A stretch of DNA of 64,000 nt, from NCBI RefSeq assembly GCF_017833525.1, contig NZ_JAFICD010000001.1:1798001-1862000 (forward strand), read 5' to 3'. Each line of letters starts with the position of its first letter. Position 1 is the first letter of the stretch. The notes under the pieces are model-generated. The model was not told where the DNA came from. It searched no databases and was given only the letters and a program-made list of their open reading frames with translations. Source of the stretch: Duganella sp. 1411 (GTDB taxonomy: Bacteria; Pseudomonadota; Gammaproteobacteria; Burkholderiales; Burkholderiaceae_D). Shown here one piece after another: positions 44,991 through 56,209 of the stretch. Position numbers and translations under genes: made by a program.

Positions 44991-46370
44991 ATGACCGACA
45001 CCTCCCTGGCGGACCTGGACCGCCAACACCTGATACACCCCGTCTCCAACTTCCGCGCCCACGAAAGGCGCGGACCGACCATCCTGGCCTCCGGCCACGG
45101 CGCGTGGCTGCGCGACGACCAGGGACGCGAACTGCTCGATGCCTTCTCCGGACTGTGGTGCGTCAACACCGGCTACGGACAGGAGAGCATCGTCGCGGCG
45201 GCGACGGAACAGATGCGCCGCCTGCCCTACGCCACCGGCTACTTCAGCTTTTCATCGGAACCGGCCATCGAACTGGCGGCGCGGCTGGTCGAACTGGCGC
45301 CGGCCTCGCTGCGGCACGTGTATTTCACCATGGGCGGCTCGGACGCGGTCGACGCCGCGCTGCGCTATATCGGCTACTACAACAACTCCAGGGGGCAGCC
45401 GCAACGCGACCAGTTCATCTCGCTGCAACGCGGCTACCACGGCTCGTCCTCGGTCGGCGCGGGCCTCACGGCGCTGCCCGTGTTCCACCGCCACTTCAAT
45501 CTGCCGCAGCCGAACCAGCATTACCTGCCGTCGCCGTACGCCTATCGCAGCCCGGTCGGCGCCGATCCGCAGGCGCTGATCGCGGCCTCGGTGGCCGACC
45601 TGCGCTCCAAGGTCGCCGAACTTGGCGCCGACCGGGTGGCCGCCTTCTTCTGCGAGCCGATACAGGGGTCGGGCGGCGTGGTGGTGCCGCCCAAGGGCTG
45701 GCTCAAGGCAATGGCCGACGCCTGCCGCAAGCTTGGCATCCTGTTCGTCGTCGACGAGGTGATCACCGGCTTTGGCCGCACCGGCCCCTTGTTCGCCTGC
45801 GCGGCGGAGGACGTGGAACCGGACATGATGACCGTGGCCAAAGGACTGACCGCCGGCTACGCGCCGATGGGCGCGCTGATGATGTCGGACGCGATCTACC
45901 AATCCATCGCCGACGGCGCCGGCCCGGACATCGCGGTCGGCCACGGCCAGACCTACTCCGCCCACCCGGTCAGCGCCGCCATCGGCCTGGAGGTGCTGCG
46001 CCTGTACCACGAGGGCGGTCTGCTGGCCAACGGCGTGGCGCAAACCCCGCTTTTCGAGCGCGGCCTGCGCGCCCTGCTCGACCATCCGCTGGTGGGCGAC
46101 GCCCGCGGCCGCGGGCTGCTCGGCGCGCTGGAGCTGGTGGCCGACAAAGGCAGCAAGCGCCAGTTCGATCCGGCGCTGCGCCTGCACGAACGGATCACGG
46201 CCGCCGCCTATGAAAACCGGCTGATCTTCCGCGCCTTCGGCGACAACATCCTCGGCTTCGCTCCGGCGCTGTGCTACACCGCCGACGAATTCGCGATCAT
46301 GTTCGAACGGCTTAAAAACACGCTGGACCAGGTGCTTGAACAGCCGGACGTGCGCCGGGCGATGGCCTGA
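44991..46370 (+). CDS. Class III PLP-dependent aminotransferase (aspartate aminotransferase family, DoeD-like)
   Basis: A 459-residue class III aminotransferase. The region GSDAVDAALRYIGYYNNS binds the PLP phosphate. FVVDEVITGFGRTGPLFACAA near residue 255 contains the PLP-pyridine Asp, and the Schiff-base Lys is in MTVAKGLTAGYAPMGA near residue 285. It should move the terminal amine of an omega-amino acid or diamino acid to pyruvate or 2-oxoglutarate, giving a semialdehyde for the dehydrogenase at 47095. The start at 44991 has GGA 7 bases upstream; ATGs at 44961 and 44979 are alternatives. The substrate may be diaminobutyrate, GABA or beta-alanine. Confidence 0.9.
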   Translation: MTDTSLADLDRQHLIHPVSNFRAHERRGPTILASGHGAWLRDDQGRELLDAFSGLWCVNTGYGQESIVAAATEQMRRLPYATGYFSFSSEPAIELAARLVELAPASLRHVYFTMGGSDAVDAALRYIGYYNNSRGQPQRDQFISLQRGYHGSSSVGAGLTALPVFHRHFNLPQPNQHYLPSPYAYRSPVGADPQALIAASVADLRSKVAELGADRVAAFFCEPIQGSGGVVVPPKGWLKAMADACRKLGILFVVDEVITGFGRTGPLFACAAEDVEPDMMTVAKGLTAGYAPMGALMMSDAIYQSIADGAGPDIAVGHGQTYSAHPVSAAIGLEVLRLYHEGGLLANGVAQTPLFERGLRALLDHPLVGDARGRGLLGALELVADKGSKRQFDPALRLHERITAAAYENRLIFRAFGDNILGFAPALCYTADEFAIMFERLKNTLDQVLEQPDVRRAMA

Positions 46371-46454
46371 AGCCGGCCGCTGTTCCCTCTAAAACCATCA
46401 TGCTACAATCAGGCCGGCAACCACCCCAAGGCTGCCAGCCGAACAAGGGAGATC

Positions 46455-46952
46455 ATGTTAGAAGGCGCGTTTAAACTGGATCGCATCGACATCCGCATCC
46501 TGTCCCACCTGCAGCAGAGTGGCCGGATTGCCAACGTTGATCTGGCCGATGCCGTGGGCCTGTCGCCCAGCCCTTGCCTGATCCGCGTCAAGCGGCTGGA
46601 AAAAGCCGGCTATGTCACCGGCTACGGCGCCCACATCGAACTGGAAAAAATCGGCAACGTGCAGCTGGTGTTCACCCAGGTCACGCTGTCGGACCACCGC
46701 CGCGAGGACTTCACCAAGTTCGAGGCGGCCGTGCGCAAGATCGACGAAGTGGTCGAGTGCCACCTGGTCAGCGGCGGTTTCGACTACCTGCTCAAGTTCG
46801 TCACCACCGGCGTGGTGCACTACCAGACCATCATCGAAGGGCTGCTCGACCAGCATATCGGCATCGAGAAATACTTCAGCTACATCGTCATCAAGTCGCC
46901 GTTCACCAAGGGATACTACCCAGTCGATAAGCTGTTCACGCAGAACTCCTGA
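46455..46952 (+). CDS. Lrp/AsnC family transcriptional regulator (DoeX-like by context)
   Basis: A 165-residue regulator with an N-terminal HTH (RIDIRILSHLQQSGRIANVDLADAVGLSPSPCLIRVKRLEKAG) and a C-terminal RAM/AsnC ligand-binding domain (about 75-150; KIDEVVECHLVSGGFDYLLKFV). The end LPFTKGYYPVDKLF-type tail is longer than in Lrp. It sits inside the amino-acid cluster between aminotransferase and dehydrogenase, as DoeX does in ectoine-degradation loci. Local control of the cluster by an amino-acid ligand is likely. Confidence 0.92.
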   Translation: MLEGAFKLDRIDIRILSHLQQSGRIANVDLADAVGLSPSPCLIRVKRLEKAGYVTGYGAHIELEKIGNVQLVFTQVTLSDHRREDFTKFEAAVRKIDEVVECHLVSGGFDYLLKFVTTGVVHYQTIIEGLLDQHIGIEKYFSYIVIKSPFTKGYYPVDKLFTQNS

Positions 46953-47094
46953 CCTCCCGCAAGCGGCGCGGCATATTCTGCCGCCGCCGCGCGATATTCG
47001 CAATTTCCCCCGCTTCGCCCGGCCCTCAACGGTCCCCTCCTCTTGCGCTGCGCCGCTACCATGGTCCTCAGTCCACCACACCGAGTGCATATCC

Positions 47095-48590
<1,496 letters not shown>

Positions 48591-48594
<4 letters not shown>

Positions 48595-49550
48595 CCATGG
48601 AAACCTACCCGATCGAAATCGAATTCCCCGACCTCGCGCCTTACGCCGAGGGCAACACCGGCATCCCGTATGTGTACACCTACGACAGCGGTGCACCGGG
48701 CCCGCACACGATGATCAACGCCCTCACCCACGGCAACGAGGTATCCGGGGCGATCGCCGTCAAGGCGCTGCTCGACGCCGGCGTGCGGCCACGGCGCGGC
48801 CGCCTGACGCTATCGTTCGCCAACATCGACGCCTATCTCAGCTTCGATCCGAAGCGGCCCGACGCCTCGCGCTTCGTCGACCAGGACTTCAACCGGGTGT
48901 GGATGCCGGCCACGCTGGACGACATGACGCTCGACTCGTCCGAACTGCGGCGCGCGCGCGCCATGCGGCCGCTGCTCGACAAGGTCGATTTCCTGCTCGA
49001 CCTGCACTCGATGCACGAGCGCAGCGCGCCGCTGACGGTCAGCGGACCGCTGCAAAAAGGCATAGCCATGGCCAGACAGCTCGGCGTGCCGGAACATATC
49101 ATCAGCGACGAAGGCCATCCCGAAGGCCGCCGCATGCGCGACTACGGCCAGTTCGGCGATCCGTCCAAGCCGCACACCGCGCTGCTGGTCGAAAGCGGCC
49201 AGCATTGGGAAGCCGCCGGGGTCGAGGTGGCGCGCAACTGCTGCGCGCGATTCCTGCTCTTGTGCGGCAACGTCGACGCCGGCGACATCCCGGCCGGCTG
49301 GCTCAAGCCGCACCCGCCGTCGCAGAAGGTGATCCGCGTGACCGAACCGGTGGTCGCCAGCGGCACCGATTTCCGCTTCGCCGGCGAGTACACCGGCCTG
49401 GAGACCTTTGCCGACGCCGGCACCGTCATCGGCTGGGACGGCGACACGCCGGTGCGCACCCCCTATCCGAACTGCGTGCTGGTGATGCCGTCGCTGCGCC
49501 AGCTGCGCGCCGGCGTCACTGTGGTGCGCCTCGGCCAACTGCTCGACTAA
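48591..49550 (+). CDS. Succinylglutamate desuccinylase/aspartoacylase family deacylase (DoeB-like)
   Basis: A 319-residue zinc-dependent amidohydrolase of the M14-related AstE/AspA family. Zinc ligands are visible as His47 and Glu50 (NALTHGNEVSG) and His140 (FLLDLHSMHE). The catalytic Glu is probably in LLVESGQHWE. It removes an N-acyl group from an amino acid. The ATG overlaps the dehydrogenase stop by 4 bases, so the two are coupled. Members near aminotransferase-ALDH-AsnC sets include DoeB (N-acetyl-diaminobutyrate deacetylase). Confidence 0.88.
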
Positions 49551-49583
49551 TTGACTCGCCCCCCCAAACCAGGAGCTCACACC

Positions 49584-49955
49584 ATGCAAAGCAATCCCGT
49601 TATCCGCTTCAGCGACATCACACCGGAAACCACCTCGCAACATCCCAACGAGGCCAATCGCATCAAGGGCAACCCACTGCGCATCGCCCGCGAATACTTC
49701 GCCAACGACACGCACGGCGTGCGCGCCGGCACCTGGGAGGCCGGTGAAGGGGTCTACCGCATCGCTCTCGGCGCCGACAAGCACGAGCTGTTTCACCTGT
49801 TGACGGGGCGCGTGATCATTTCGGAGCCGGACGGCGGCAATCCGCGCCAGTTCGTCGCCGGCGACAGCGGCGTCATTCCGCCGGGATTCGCGGGCATTTT
49901 CGAGATCGTCGAAGCGGCCAGCAAATTCTGGGTCGTCACCGAGCTGCGAAACTGA
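49584..49955 (+). CDS. Cupin domain protein (DUF861/Cupin_3 type)
   Basis: A 123-residue single-domain cupin with RAGTWEAGEGVYRIAL, HELFHLLTGRVIIS and GDSGVIPPGFAGIFEIVE, the Cupin_3 pattern also found in EutQ-like and ureidoglycine-related proteins. It is a beta-barrel, probably metal-binding, and its role is unknown. AGGAG lies 8 bases before the ATG at 49584; an upstream in-frame ATG at 49551 is less likely. Last gene of the amino-acid cluster, 33 bases behind the deacylase. Confidence 0.87.
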   Translation: MQSNPVIRFSDITPETTSQHPNEANRIKGNPLRIAREYFANDTHGVRAGTWEAGEGVYRIALGADKHELFHLLTGRVIISEPDGGNPRQFVAGDSGVIPPGFAGIFEIVEAASKFWVVTELRN

Positions 49956-50052
49956 GCGTCACGACGCCGCGTCAAGAAAATATTGACATGGCCGACGCCG
50001 CAGCGCTTACAATAAGAGATCTTTTCACGACCATCCCGCATCGCGTCCCGAC

Positions 50053-50463
50053 ATGAAGAAGGTGCTCCTGACTTTTCTGATGTTTGTGCTTCCGTGGCAG
50101 GCGATGGCCGCCGCGGAACGCGATCTCGCGCACATGTTCGGCGACGGTATCGGCCGCCATATCGCGGTGGTGGCCACGCATATGGCGGAACACGCCGCCC
50201 ATGTGCCGCATCATCACGACGATAACGGGCACCATGACGATGAGGGCGCCGACGACGGCGCGGGCATCCACCAGGACGACTCCGGCAAATCCGTCCAGCA
50301 TCTGGCCGATTACGACCAGGGCTGCGGCATGAACCTGCTGTTCCCCGCGGCGGCGCGGCTGCCCGACTCGCAGCTTCCGCGCGCCGCGCCACTGTTCGAG
50401 CCGGACGTCCACGCCGGCAGAACCACCCTGCCCCTGCTCCGTCCTCCGCGCGCGCCCGCCTGA
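50053..50463 (+). CDS. czcI: CzcI-like periplasmic metal-responsive protein
   Basis: A 136-residue small exported protein. The signal peptide is residues 1-20 (LLTFLMFVLPWQAMAAA). A His/Asp-rich stretch (HVPHHHDDNGHHDDEG, about residues 54-69) is suited to binding Zn, Co or Cd. A later KSVQHLADYDQGCGM and a Pro/Arg tail match the CzcI pattern. It precedes czcCBA on the same strand by 90 bases, as in Cupriavidus czc loci where CzcI modulates expression. No czcRS-type sensor or czcD is in the window. Confidence 0.7.
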   Translation: MKKVLLTFLMFVLPWQAMAAAERDLAHMFGDGIGRHIAVVATHMAEHAAHVPHHHDDNGHHDDEGADDGAGIHQDDSGKSVQHLADYDQGCGMNLLFPAAARLPDSQLPRAAPLFEPDVHAGRTTLPLLRPPRAPA

Positions 50464-50553
50464 CCAGCGGGCCGTATCGTCACGCCCGGCCATTTTAATG
50501 GCCGGCCGCGGCACCGCCGTAGCGCATACCGTTCAATCACGCCGAGGCTTTTC

Positions 50554-51834
50554 ATGCACAACATTCCCACGCGCCCGCGCGGCCGGCCCCTGGCCGCCCC
50601 GCGCCCCTGCCATCAGGCGATTCTGTCCCTCGCATTGCTGGCGGCGGTCCCCGGCGGGCATGCCGAAACACCGTCTTTCAGCGCGCTGCTGCGGCAAGCC
50701 CTGACCGATGCGCCGCGCCTGCTGGAGCAGGCGGCCAACGTGCGCGCCGCCGAGGCGGACGCCGATCAGGCCCGCGCATGGAACAATCCCACGCTGAGCG
50801 CGACGGCGGAAAACATCGGCGCGCCGCTCTCGGGAGGCGTCAGCCAGCGCCAGGACACTTACACGCTTACCCAGGTATTTGAAATCGGCGGCAAGCGCGC
50901 CGCGCGCATCGACGCGGAGCGCAGCAAGTCCGCGGCCGCCGCGGTGCATGACCGCCAGGCCCGCATCGTCTACGCCAACGAACTGGCGATCGCCTACGCC
51001 ACGGCGGAGGCGATGCAAGCGCGCAAGGCGGTCGCCGACGCCGACCTCGCGCGGGCCTTTGACGACCTGCGCGCGGTGCGGGCGCTGGTCGACGCCGGCC
51101 GGGAAGCCGGCCTGCGGCTGGCGCAGGCCCGCGCCGGCGCCGCCGCCGCGGAAGCGGCGGTGCAATCGGCGGACGCGGACGCCCGCGGCGCGCTGGAGCA
51201 GTTGTCGGCGCTGGCCGGCGCGGCGCAACCGTTGGTCCGCATCGACCACACGCTGCTGTCGGCGGCCGCGCCCCCGCGCCCGGCCGCCGGCTGGAGCGAG
51301 GACCAGGCGCCGGCGCTGGCCGGCGCGGCGGCGGAACGGGACGTCGTCGCGGCACAGGCGAAGCTGGAGGAAAAACGCTGGATACCGGATATCGGCGTGA
51401 GCGTCGGCGTGCGCAAATTCGGCTGGACCGGCGAGACCGCCAAAACCATCGGCCTGAGCGCGAACATCCCGCTGTTCGACAACAACCAAAGCGGCATCGC
51501 CGCCGCGAGGGAAAGGGCCGGCGCCGCCGCCATGCGCGTGCAGGCGGCGCGTCTGGAAGCGCTTGCCATGCGCCGCTCGGCCATCGCGTCGGTGCAGGCC
51601 TCGGAGCGCCGTCTGGGCGCGGCCGAACAGGGCGAGAGCGCCGCCGTTGAAGCCTACCGGCTGGGCCGCATCGGCTACGAAGCCGGCAAAAACCCGCTGA
51701 TGGAGTTGCTGGGCATACGCCGCGCGCTGTCCGAAGCGCAGGCACTTACGATCGACGCCCGGCTCGCCCGCGTGCGCGCCATCGCCAACCTTTCCACGGC
51801 CGAAGGCCGCATCGCATTTGGAGAAACACCATGA
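50554..51834 (+). CDS. czcC: Heavy-metal RND efflux outer-membrane factor CzcC
   Basis: A 426-residue TolC-family protein. The signal peptide is about residues 1-38. Two outer-membrane-factor repeats rich in Ala/Glu helices follow, with YTLTQVFEIGGKRAARIDAERSK near residue 108 typical of CzcC/CnrC. It forms the outer-membrane channel of the tripartite pump. The stop overlaps czcB by 4 bases. Confidence 0.92.
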   Translation: MHNIPTRPRGRPLAAPRPCHQAILSLALLAAVPGGHAETPSFSALLRQALTDAPRLLEQAANVRAAEADADQARAWNNPTLSATAENIGAPLSGGVSQRQDTYTLTQVFEIGGKRAARIDAERSKSAAAAVHDRQARIVYANELAIAYATAEAMQARKAVADADLARAFDDLRAVRALVDAGREAGLRLAQARAGAAAAEAAVQSADADARGALEQLSALAGAAQPLVRIDHTLLSAAAPPRPAAGWSEDQAPALAGAAAERDVVAAQAKLEEKRWIPDIGVSVGVRKFGWTGETAKTIGLSANIPLFDNNQSGIAAARERAGAAAMRVQAARLEALAMRRSAIASVQASERRLGAAEQGESAAVEAYRLGRIGYEAGKNPLMELLGIRRALSEAQALTIDARLARVRAIANLSTAEGRIAFGETP

Positions 51835-53009
51835 TGGAACCTCGACGCCCGGCAATCGGCTGGCCCTGGGTAGCGGTATCGGCGGCCGTCGCCGCCGCGC
51901 TGGGCTTCGGCGCCGCCCGCTGGATCGCACCGGCAAGCCCCGCCGGCGCATCGGCGCCGACGGCGGCGCCGGCTCCGCGGGGCGGTGACGCGGACATCCC
52001 GCTCGCCATCAACATCCCGGCCGAATACCTGGCCGCCGCGAAGATCGAGGTCGAAGCGGTCGCTCGCGGCAGCCTGCGCGCGCAAATCCTTGCCGCCGGC
52101 ACGGTGACGGCGCCGCCCAACAGCGAGGCTGTCATCGTCGCGCGGGCGGCCGGCAATATATCGCGCATCAACCGCCAATTGGGCGACAAGGTCCGCGCCA
52201 ACGAAACGCTGGCCCTCGTGTCCAGCGAGGAGGCGGCATCGATGGCGGCGGCGCGGCGCGTCGCCGACACCAGGGAGGAACTGGCGCGCAAGGGCCTCGC
52301 CCGCGAATCGGCCCTGTTCGAACAGGGCGTGACGCCGCGCCAGGACATGGAGGCGGCACGGGCGGCCCTGGACGCGGCGCAAGCCGAAGCCCAGCGCGCC
52401 CGCTCGGTCGCGCAGGCCGCGCATGTATCCGCCGACGGAAAATCGGTGGCGGTGGTCAGTCCCATCGCCGGCACCATCACCGTCCAGACGGCGACGCTGG
52501 GCGGCTACGCGCAGCCGCAGACCGAATTGTTCCGCGTCTCCGGCGCCGGCCCGGTGCAGGTCGAGGCGGCGGTGCCGGCGTCCGACATCGCCCGCGTGGC
52601 GATCGGCGACCAGGCCACCATCACCGCCGCCAACGGCGAGGCCGTCGCCGCCACCGTTCGTTCGATCACGCCCACCGTCAACGGCGGCGCCCATGCCGCC
52701 ACCGTGGTGCTGTCGCCCGCCGCCGGGGCACCCGGCCTGATCGTGGGCGCCGGGGTCCGGGCGCGCCTGCACGTCAGGGACGACACCGGCGGCCTGGTGG
52801 TGCCGGAGGACGCGGTGCAAAATATCGACGGCCGCGACGTGCTGTTCGTGCGCACCGGGGACGGCTTCCAGGCGCGCGCGGTGCTGGTCGGCCAACGCGG
52901 CGGCGGCATGGCCCAGATCACCTCCGGCGTAAGGGCCGGCGAGCGGATCGCCACCCGCAACGCCTTCCTGGTCAAGGCGGACATGATCAAGAGCGCCAAG
53001 GACGAATGA
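51831..53009 (+). CDS. czcB: Heavy-metal RND efflux periplasmic adaptor CzcB
   Basis: A 392-residue membrane-fusion protein. An N-terminal anchor (residues 12-35) is followed by a lipoyl-like barrel (NISRINRQLGDKVRANETLALVSS), a helical hairpin and beta-barrel domains (AAVPASDIARVAIGDQATIT). It lacks the His-rich C-terminal metal domain of Cupriavidus CzcB, consistent with the shorter length. It bridges CzcA and CzcC; both flanking overlaps are 4 bases. Confidence 0.92.
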   Translation: MMEPRRPAIGWPWVAVSAAVAAALGFGAARWIAPASPAGASAPTAAPAPRGGDADIPLAINIPAEYLAAAKIEVEAVARGSLRAQILAAGTVTAPPNSEAVIVARAAGNISRINRQLGDKVRANETLALVSSEEAASMAAARRVADTREELARKGLARESALFEQGVTPRQDMEAARAALDAAQAEAQRARSVAQAAHVSADGKSVAVVSPIAGTITVQTATLGGYAQPQTELFRVSGAGPVQVEAAVPASDIARVAIGDQATITAANGEAVAATVRSITPTVNGGAHAATVVLSPAAGAPGLIVGAGVRARLHVRDDTGGLVVPEDAVQNIDGRDVLFVRTGDGFQARAVLVGQRGGGMAQITSGVRAGERIATRNAFLVKADMIKSAKDE

Positions 53010-56000
53010 TGATGGATTCCATACTCACAGGTTCGGTGCGCGCGCGCTGGCTGATCCTCTTCCTCACCGTCGTGGTCGCGGCCATCGGCGCCTGGCAGCT
53101 CAATCTTCTGCCGATCGACGTCACGCCCGACATCACCAACAAGCAGGTGCAGATAAACACCGCGGCGCCGACGCTGGGCCCCATCGAGGTCGAAAAGCGC
53201 GTCACCTTTCCGATCGAGACCGCGCTGGCGGGCCTGAACGGCGTCGAAAGCGTGCGCTCGTTCTCCCGCAACGGCTTCAGCCAGGTCACCGCCGTGTTCA
53301 AGGAGAGCGCGGACCTGTATTTCATGCGGCAGCAGGTGGCCGAGCGCCTGGCGCGCGCCGGCGCCGAGCTGCCGGCCGGTGTCGCGCCGCAAATGGGGCC
53401 CGTCTCCACCGGCCTCGGGGAAGTGTTCCACTACAGCGTGGAATACGCGCATCCCAACGGCGAAGGCGCCGCCGCGGCCGACGGCAAGCCTGGCTGGCAG
53501 GCCGACGGCAGCTTCCTGACCGCGCAGGGAGAACGGCTCGCCGACGACGTCGCCCGCCTCGCCTACCTGCGCACCGTGCAGGACTGGATCATCCGGCCGC
53601 AGTTGCGCGCCACGCCCGGCGTCGCCGACGTCGACTCGCTGGGCGGCTACGTCAAACAATACGTCGTCGCGCCGGATTCGGCGCGGATGGCGGCGCACGG
53701 GGTGTCCTATACCGAGCTGGCGCAGGCGCTGGAGGACGCCAACGTCTCGGCCGGCGCCAACTACATCCGGCGTTCCGGCGAATCGTATCTGGTGCGCGCC
53801 GACGGCCGCATACGCACGCTCGACCAGATCGCCGAGGCGGTGGTGGCCACGCGCCAGGGGGTGCCGGTCACGGTGGCGCAGCTGGCCCAGGTCGCCATCG
53901 GCGGCGAGTTGCGCAGCGGCGCGGCCAGCCGCGACGGCAACGAGACCGTGGTCGGCAGCGCGCTGATGCTGGTCGGCGCCAACAGCCGCACCGTCGCCCG
54001 CGCCGTCGGCGACAGGCTGGAGGCGGTCTCGAAGACGCTCCCCGAAGGCATCGTCGCGGTGCCGACGCTGGACCGCTCGCAACTGGTGGAGGCGACCATC
54101 TCCACCGTCGCCAGGAACCTGGCCGAGGGCGCGCTGCTGGTCATCGCCATCTTGTTTTTCCTGCTCGGGAACTGGCGCGCGGCGCTGATCGCCGCGCTGG
54201 TGATCCCGCTGTCGCTGCTGATGAGCGCCATCGGCATGAACGCGTTCGGCATCTCCGGCAATCTGATGAGCCTTGGCGCGCTCGATTTCGGCCTGATCAT
54301 CGACGGCGCCGTCATCATCGTCGAAAACACGCTGCGCCGCCTGGGCCGGCGCCAGCATCGCCAAGGCCGCCCGCTCACGCTCCACGAGCGGCTGGAAGAA
54401 GTGGTCGGGTCGTCGCGCGAGATGCTCAAGCCAACCATCTATGGCCAGTTGGTCATCTTCCTGGTGTTCCTGCCTTGCCTGGCCTTCCAGGGCGTCGAGG
54501 GCAAGATGTTCTCGCCGATGGTCATCACGCTGATGCTGGCGCTGGGTTCGGCCTTCGTGCTGTCGCTGACGTTCGTGCCGGCGCTGATCGCGGTGATGAT
54601 GAAGGAGCCGGTGGCCGAGGGCGAGGTGCGCGCGGTGGCCATGGCGAAGCGGCGCTACGAACCGTGGCTGCGTCGGTCGGTCGCCCGTCCCCTGCCCTTC
54701 ATCGGCGCCGGCGTCGGCGTGCTGGCGGCGGCGCTGGTCGCCTTTTCCCTCGTCGGGCGCGAATTCATGCCGACCCTCGACGAGCAAAACCTGAACCTGT
54801 CGTCGGTGCGCATTCCATCGACCTCGATCGAGCAATCGGCCGCGCTGGATCTGCCGCTGGAACGGGCCGTCATGACGCTGCCGGAAGTGAAGACGGTCTA
54901 CTCCAAAGCCGGCACCGCCAGCCTGGCCGCCGACCCGATGCCACCCAACGCGTCGGACAACTACATCATCCTCAAGCCGAAGGACGAGTGGCCGGCCGGC
55001 CTGACGACCAAGGAGCAGGTGATCGAGCGCATACGGGCCAGGACCGCCCACCTGGTCGGCAACAACTTCGACGTCACGCAACCGATCGAAATGCGCTTCA
55101 ATGAGCTGATCGGCGGCGTGCGCAGCGACGTCGCGGTCAAGGTCTACGGCGACGACCTGGATCAACTGGCCGCCAGCGCCCGCGACATCGCGGCGGTGCT
55201 GCGCAGGATCCCGGGCGCCGCCGACGTCCGGGTGGCGCAGACCGAGGGCTTCCCGACCTTCGACATCGTCTTCGACCGCGCCGCCATCGCGCGCCACGGC
55301 CTGACCGTCAAGGAGGTGGCCGACACCGCGTCGGCCGCGCTGGCGGGCCGCCCGGCCGGGCAGAGCTTCGAGGGCGACCGCCGCTTCGACATCGTCGTTC
55401 GCCTGCCCGCGCGGTTGCGCGACAATCTCGACGAGCTGGGCGCGCTGCCGGTGATGCTGCCGGCCGACGGCGCGCGGCCGCGCGCCTCGGTGCCGCTGCG
55501 CCAGCTGGCCGACTTCCGCTTCACGCGGGGGCTCAACGAGATCAGCCGCGACAACGGCAAGCGCCGCGTCTATGTGGAGGCGAACGTCGTCGGACGCGAC
55601 CTGGGCGGCTATGTCGACGAGGCGCAGGCCAGGATGGCGCGGGAGGTCAAGCTGCCCGCCGGCCACTGGATCGAATGGGGTGGGCAATTCCAGAACCTGC
55701 GCGCCGCCACCGGGCGCCTGGCGATCATCGTGCCGATCTGCTTCGTGCTGATCGCCGCCGCCTTGTACATGGCGATCGGCAACGCGATGTTGACCGCCAC
55801 GGTGCTGACGGCGGTTCCGCTGGCGCTGGCCGGAGGCGTATTCGCGCTGGCGCTGCGTGGCATACCGTTTTCAATCTCGGCGTCGGTGGGCTTCATCGCC
55901 GTTTCCGGTGTGGCCGTTCTGAACGGATTGGTGCTGATCTCCGCCATCAACAGACGCATCGCCGACGGCGCCGACGCCGCCGCCGCGGTGGTCGACGGCG

Positions 56001-56209
56001 CGATGGAGCGCCTGCGCCCGGTGATGATGACGGCATTGGTGGCATCGCTGGGATTCGTGCCGATGGCCGTGGCCACCGGCACCGGCGCCGAGGTGCAAAA
56101 GCCGCTGGCGACGGTGGTGATCGGGGGATTGGTCACGTCGACCGTTCTGACGCTGTTCGTGCTGCCGGCGATCAGCGCCATGGTGTTGCGGCGCCGCGCA
56201 TCGCCTTAA
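53006..56209 (+). CDS. czcA: Heavy-metal RND efflux pump CzcA
   Basis: A 1067-residue HME-RND transporter with 12 predicted transmembrane helices and two large periplasmic loops. The proton/metal relay motif DFGLIIDGAVIIVEN has Asp427, Asp433 and Glu440 with the same spacing as the essential acidic residues of Cupriavidus CzcA. It exports Co, Zn or Cd from periplasm or cytoplasm using the proton gradient. Which metal cannot be decided from the motif alone; Ni/Co (CnrA/NccA) is possible. It converges with the next gene, coding ends overlapping by 4 bases. Confidence 0.94.
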   Translation: MMMDSILTGSVRARWLILFLTVVVAAIGAWQLNLLPIDVTPDITNKQVQINTAAPTLGPIEVEKRVTFPIETALAGLNGVESVRSFSRNGFSQVTAVFKESADLYFMRQQVAERLARAGAELPAGVAPQMGPVSTGLGEVFHYSVEYAHPNGEGAAAADGKPGWQADGSFLTAQGERLADDVARLAYLRTVQDWIIRPQLRATPGVADVDSLGGYVKQYVVAPDSARMAAHGVSYTELAQALEDANVSAGANYIRRSGESYLVRADGRIRTLDQIAEAVVATRQGVPVTVAQLAQVAIGGELRSGAASRDGNETVVGSALMLVGANSRTVARAVGDRLEAVSKTLPEGIVAVPTLDRSQLVEATISTVARNLAEGALLVIAILFFLLGNWRAALIAALVIPLSLLMSAIGMNAFGISGNLMSLGALDFGLIIDGAVIIVENTLRRLGRRQHRQGRPLTLHERLEEVVGSSREMLKPTIYGQLVIFLVFLPCLAFQGVEGKMFSPMVITLMLALGSAFVLSLTFVPALIAVMMKEPVAEGEVRAVAMAKRRYEPWLRRSVARPLPFIGAGVGVLAAALVAFSLVGREFMPTLDEQNLNLSSVRIPSTSIEQSAALDLPLERAVMTLPEVKTVYSKAGTASLAADPMPPNASDNYIILKPKDEWPAGLTTKEQVIERIRARTAHLVGNNFDVTQPIEMRFNELIGGVRSDVAVKVYGDDLDQLAASARDIAAVLRRIPGAADVRVAQTEGFPTFDIVFDRAAIARHGLTVKEVADTASAALAGRPAGQSFEGDRRFDIVVRLPARLRDNLDELGALPVMLPADGARPRASVPLRQLADFRFTRGLNEISRDNGKRRVYVEANVVGRDLGGYVDEAQARMAREVKLPAGHWIEWGGQFQNLRAATGRLAIIVPICFVLIAAALYMAIGNAMLTATVLTAVPLALAGGVFALALRGIPFSISASVGFIAVSGVAVLNGLVLISAINRRIADGADAAAAVVDGAMERLRPVMMTALVASLGFVPMAVATGTGAEVQKPLATVVIGGLVTSTVLTLFVLPAISAMVLRRRASP

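Noticed and set aside
52505-55687. 1060-residue open frame on the minus strand opposite czcB/czcA
   Set aside because: It is an antisense shadow created by high GC at third codon positions; it is His/Gln/Arg/Asp-rich with no domain, while the plus strand encodes clear CzcB and CzcA.
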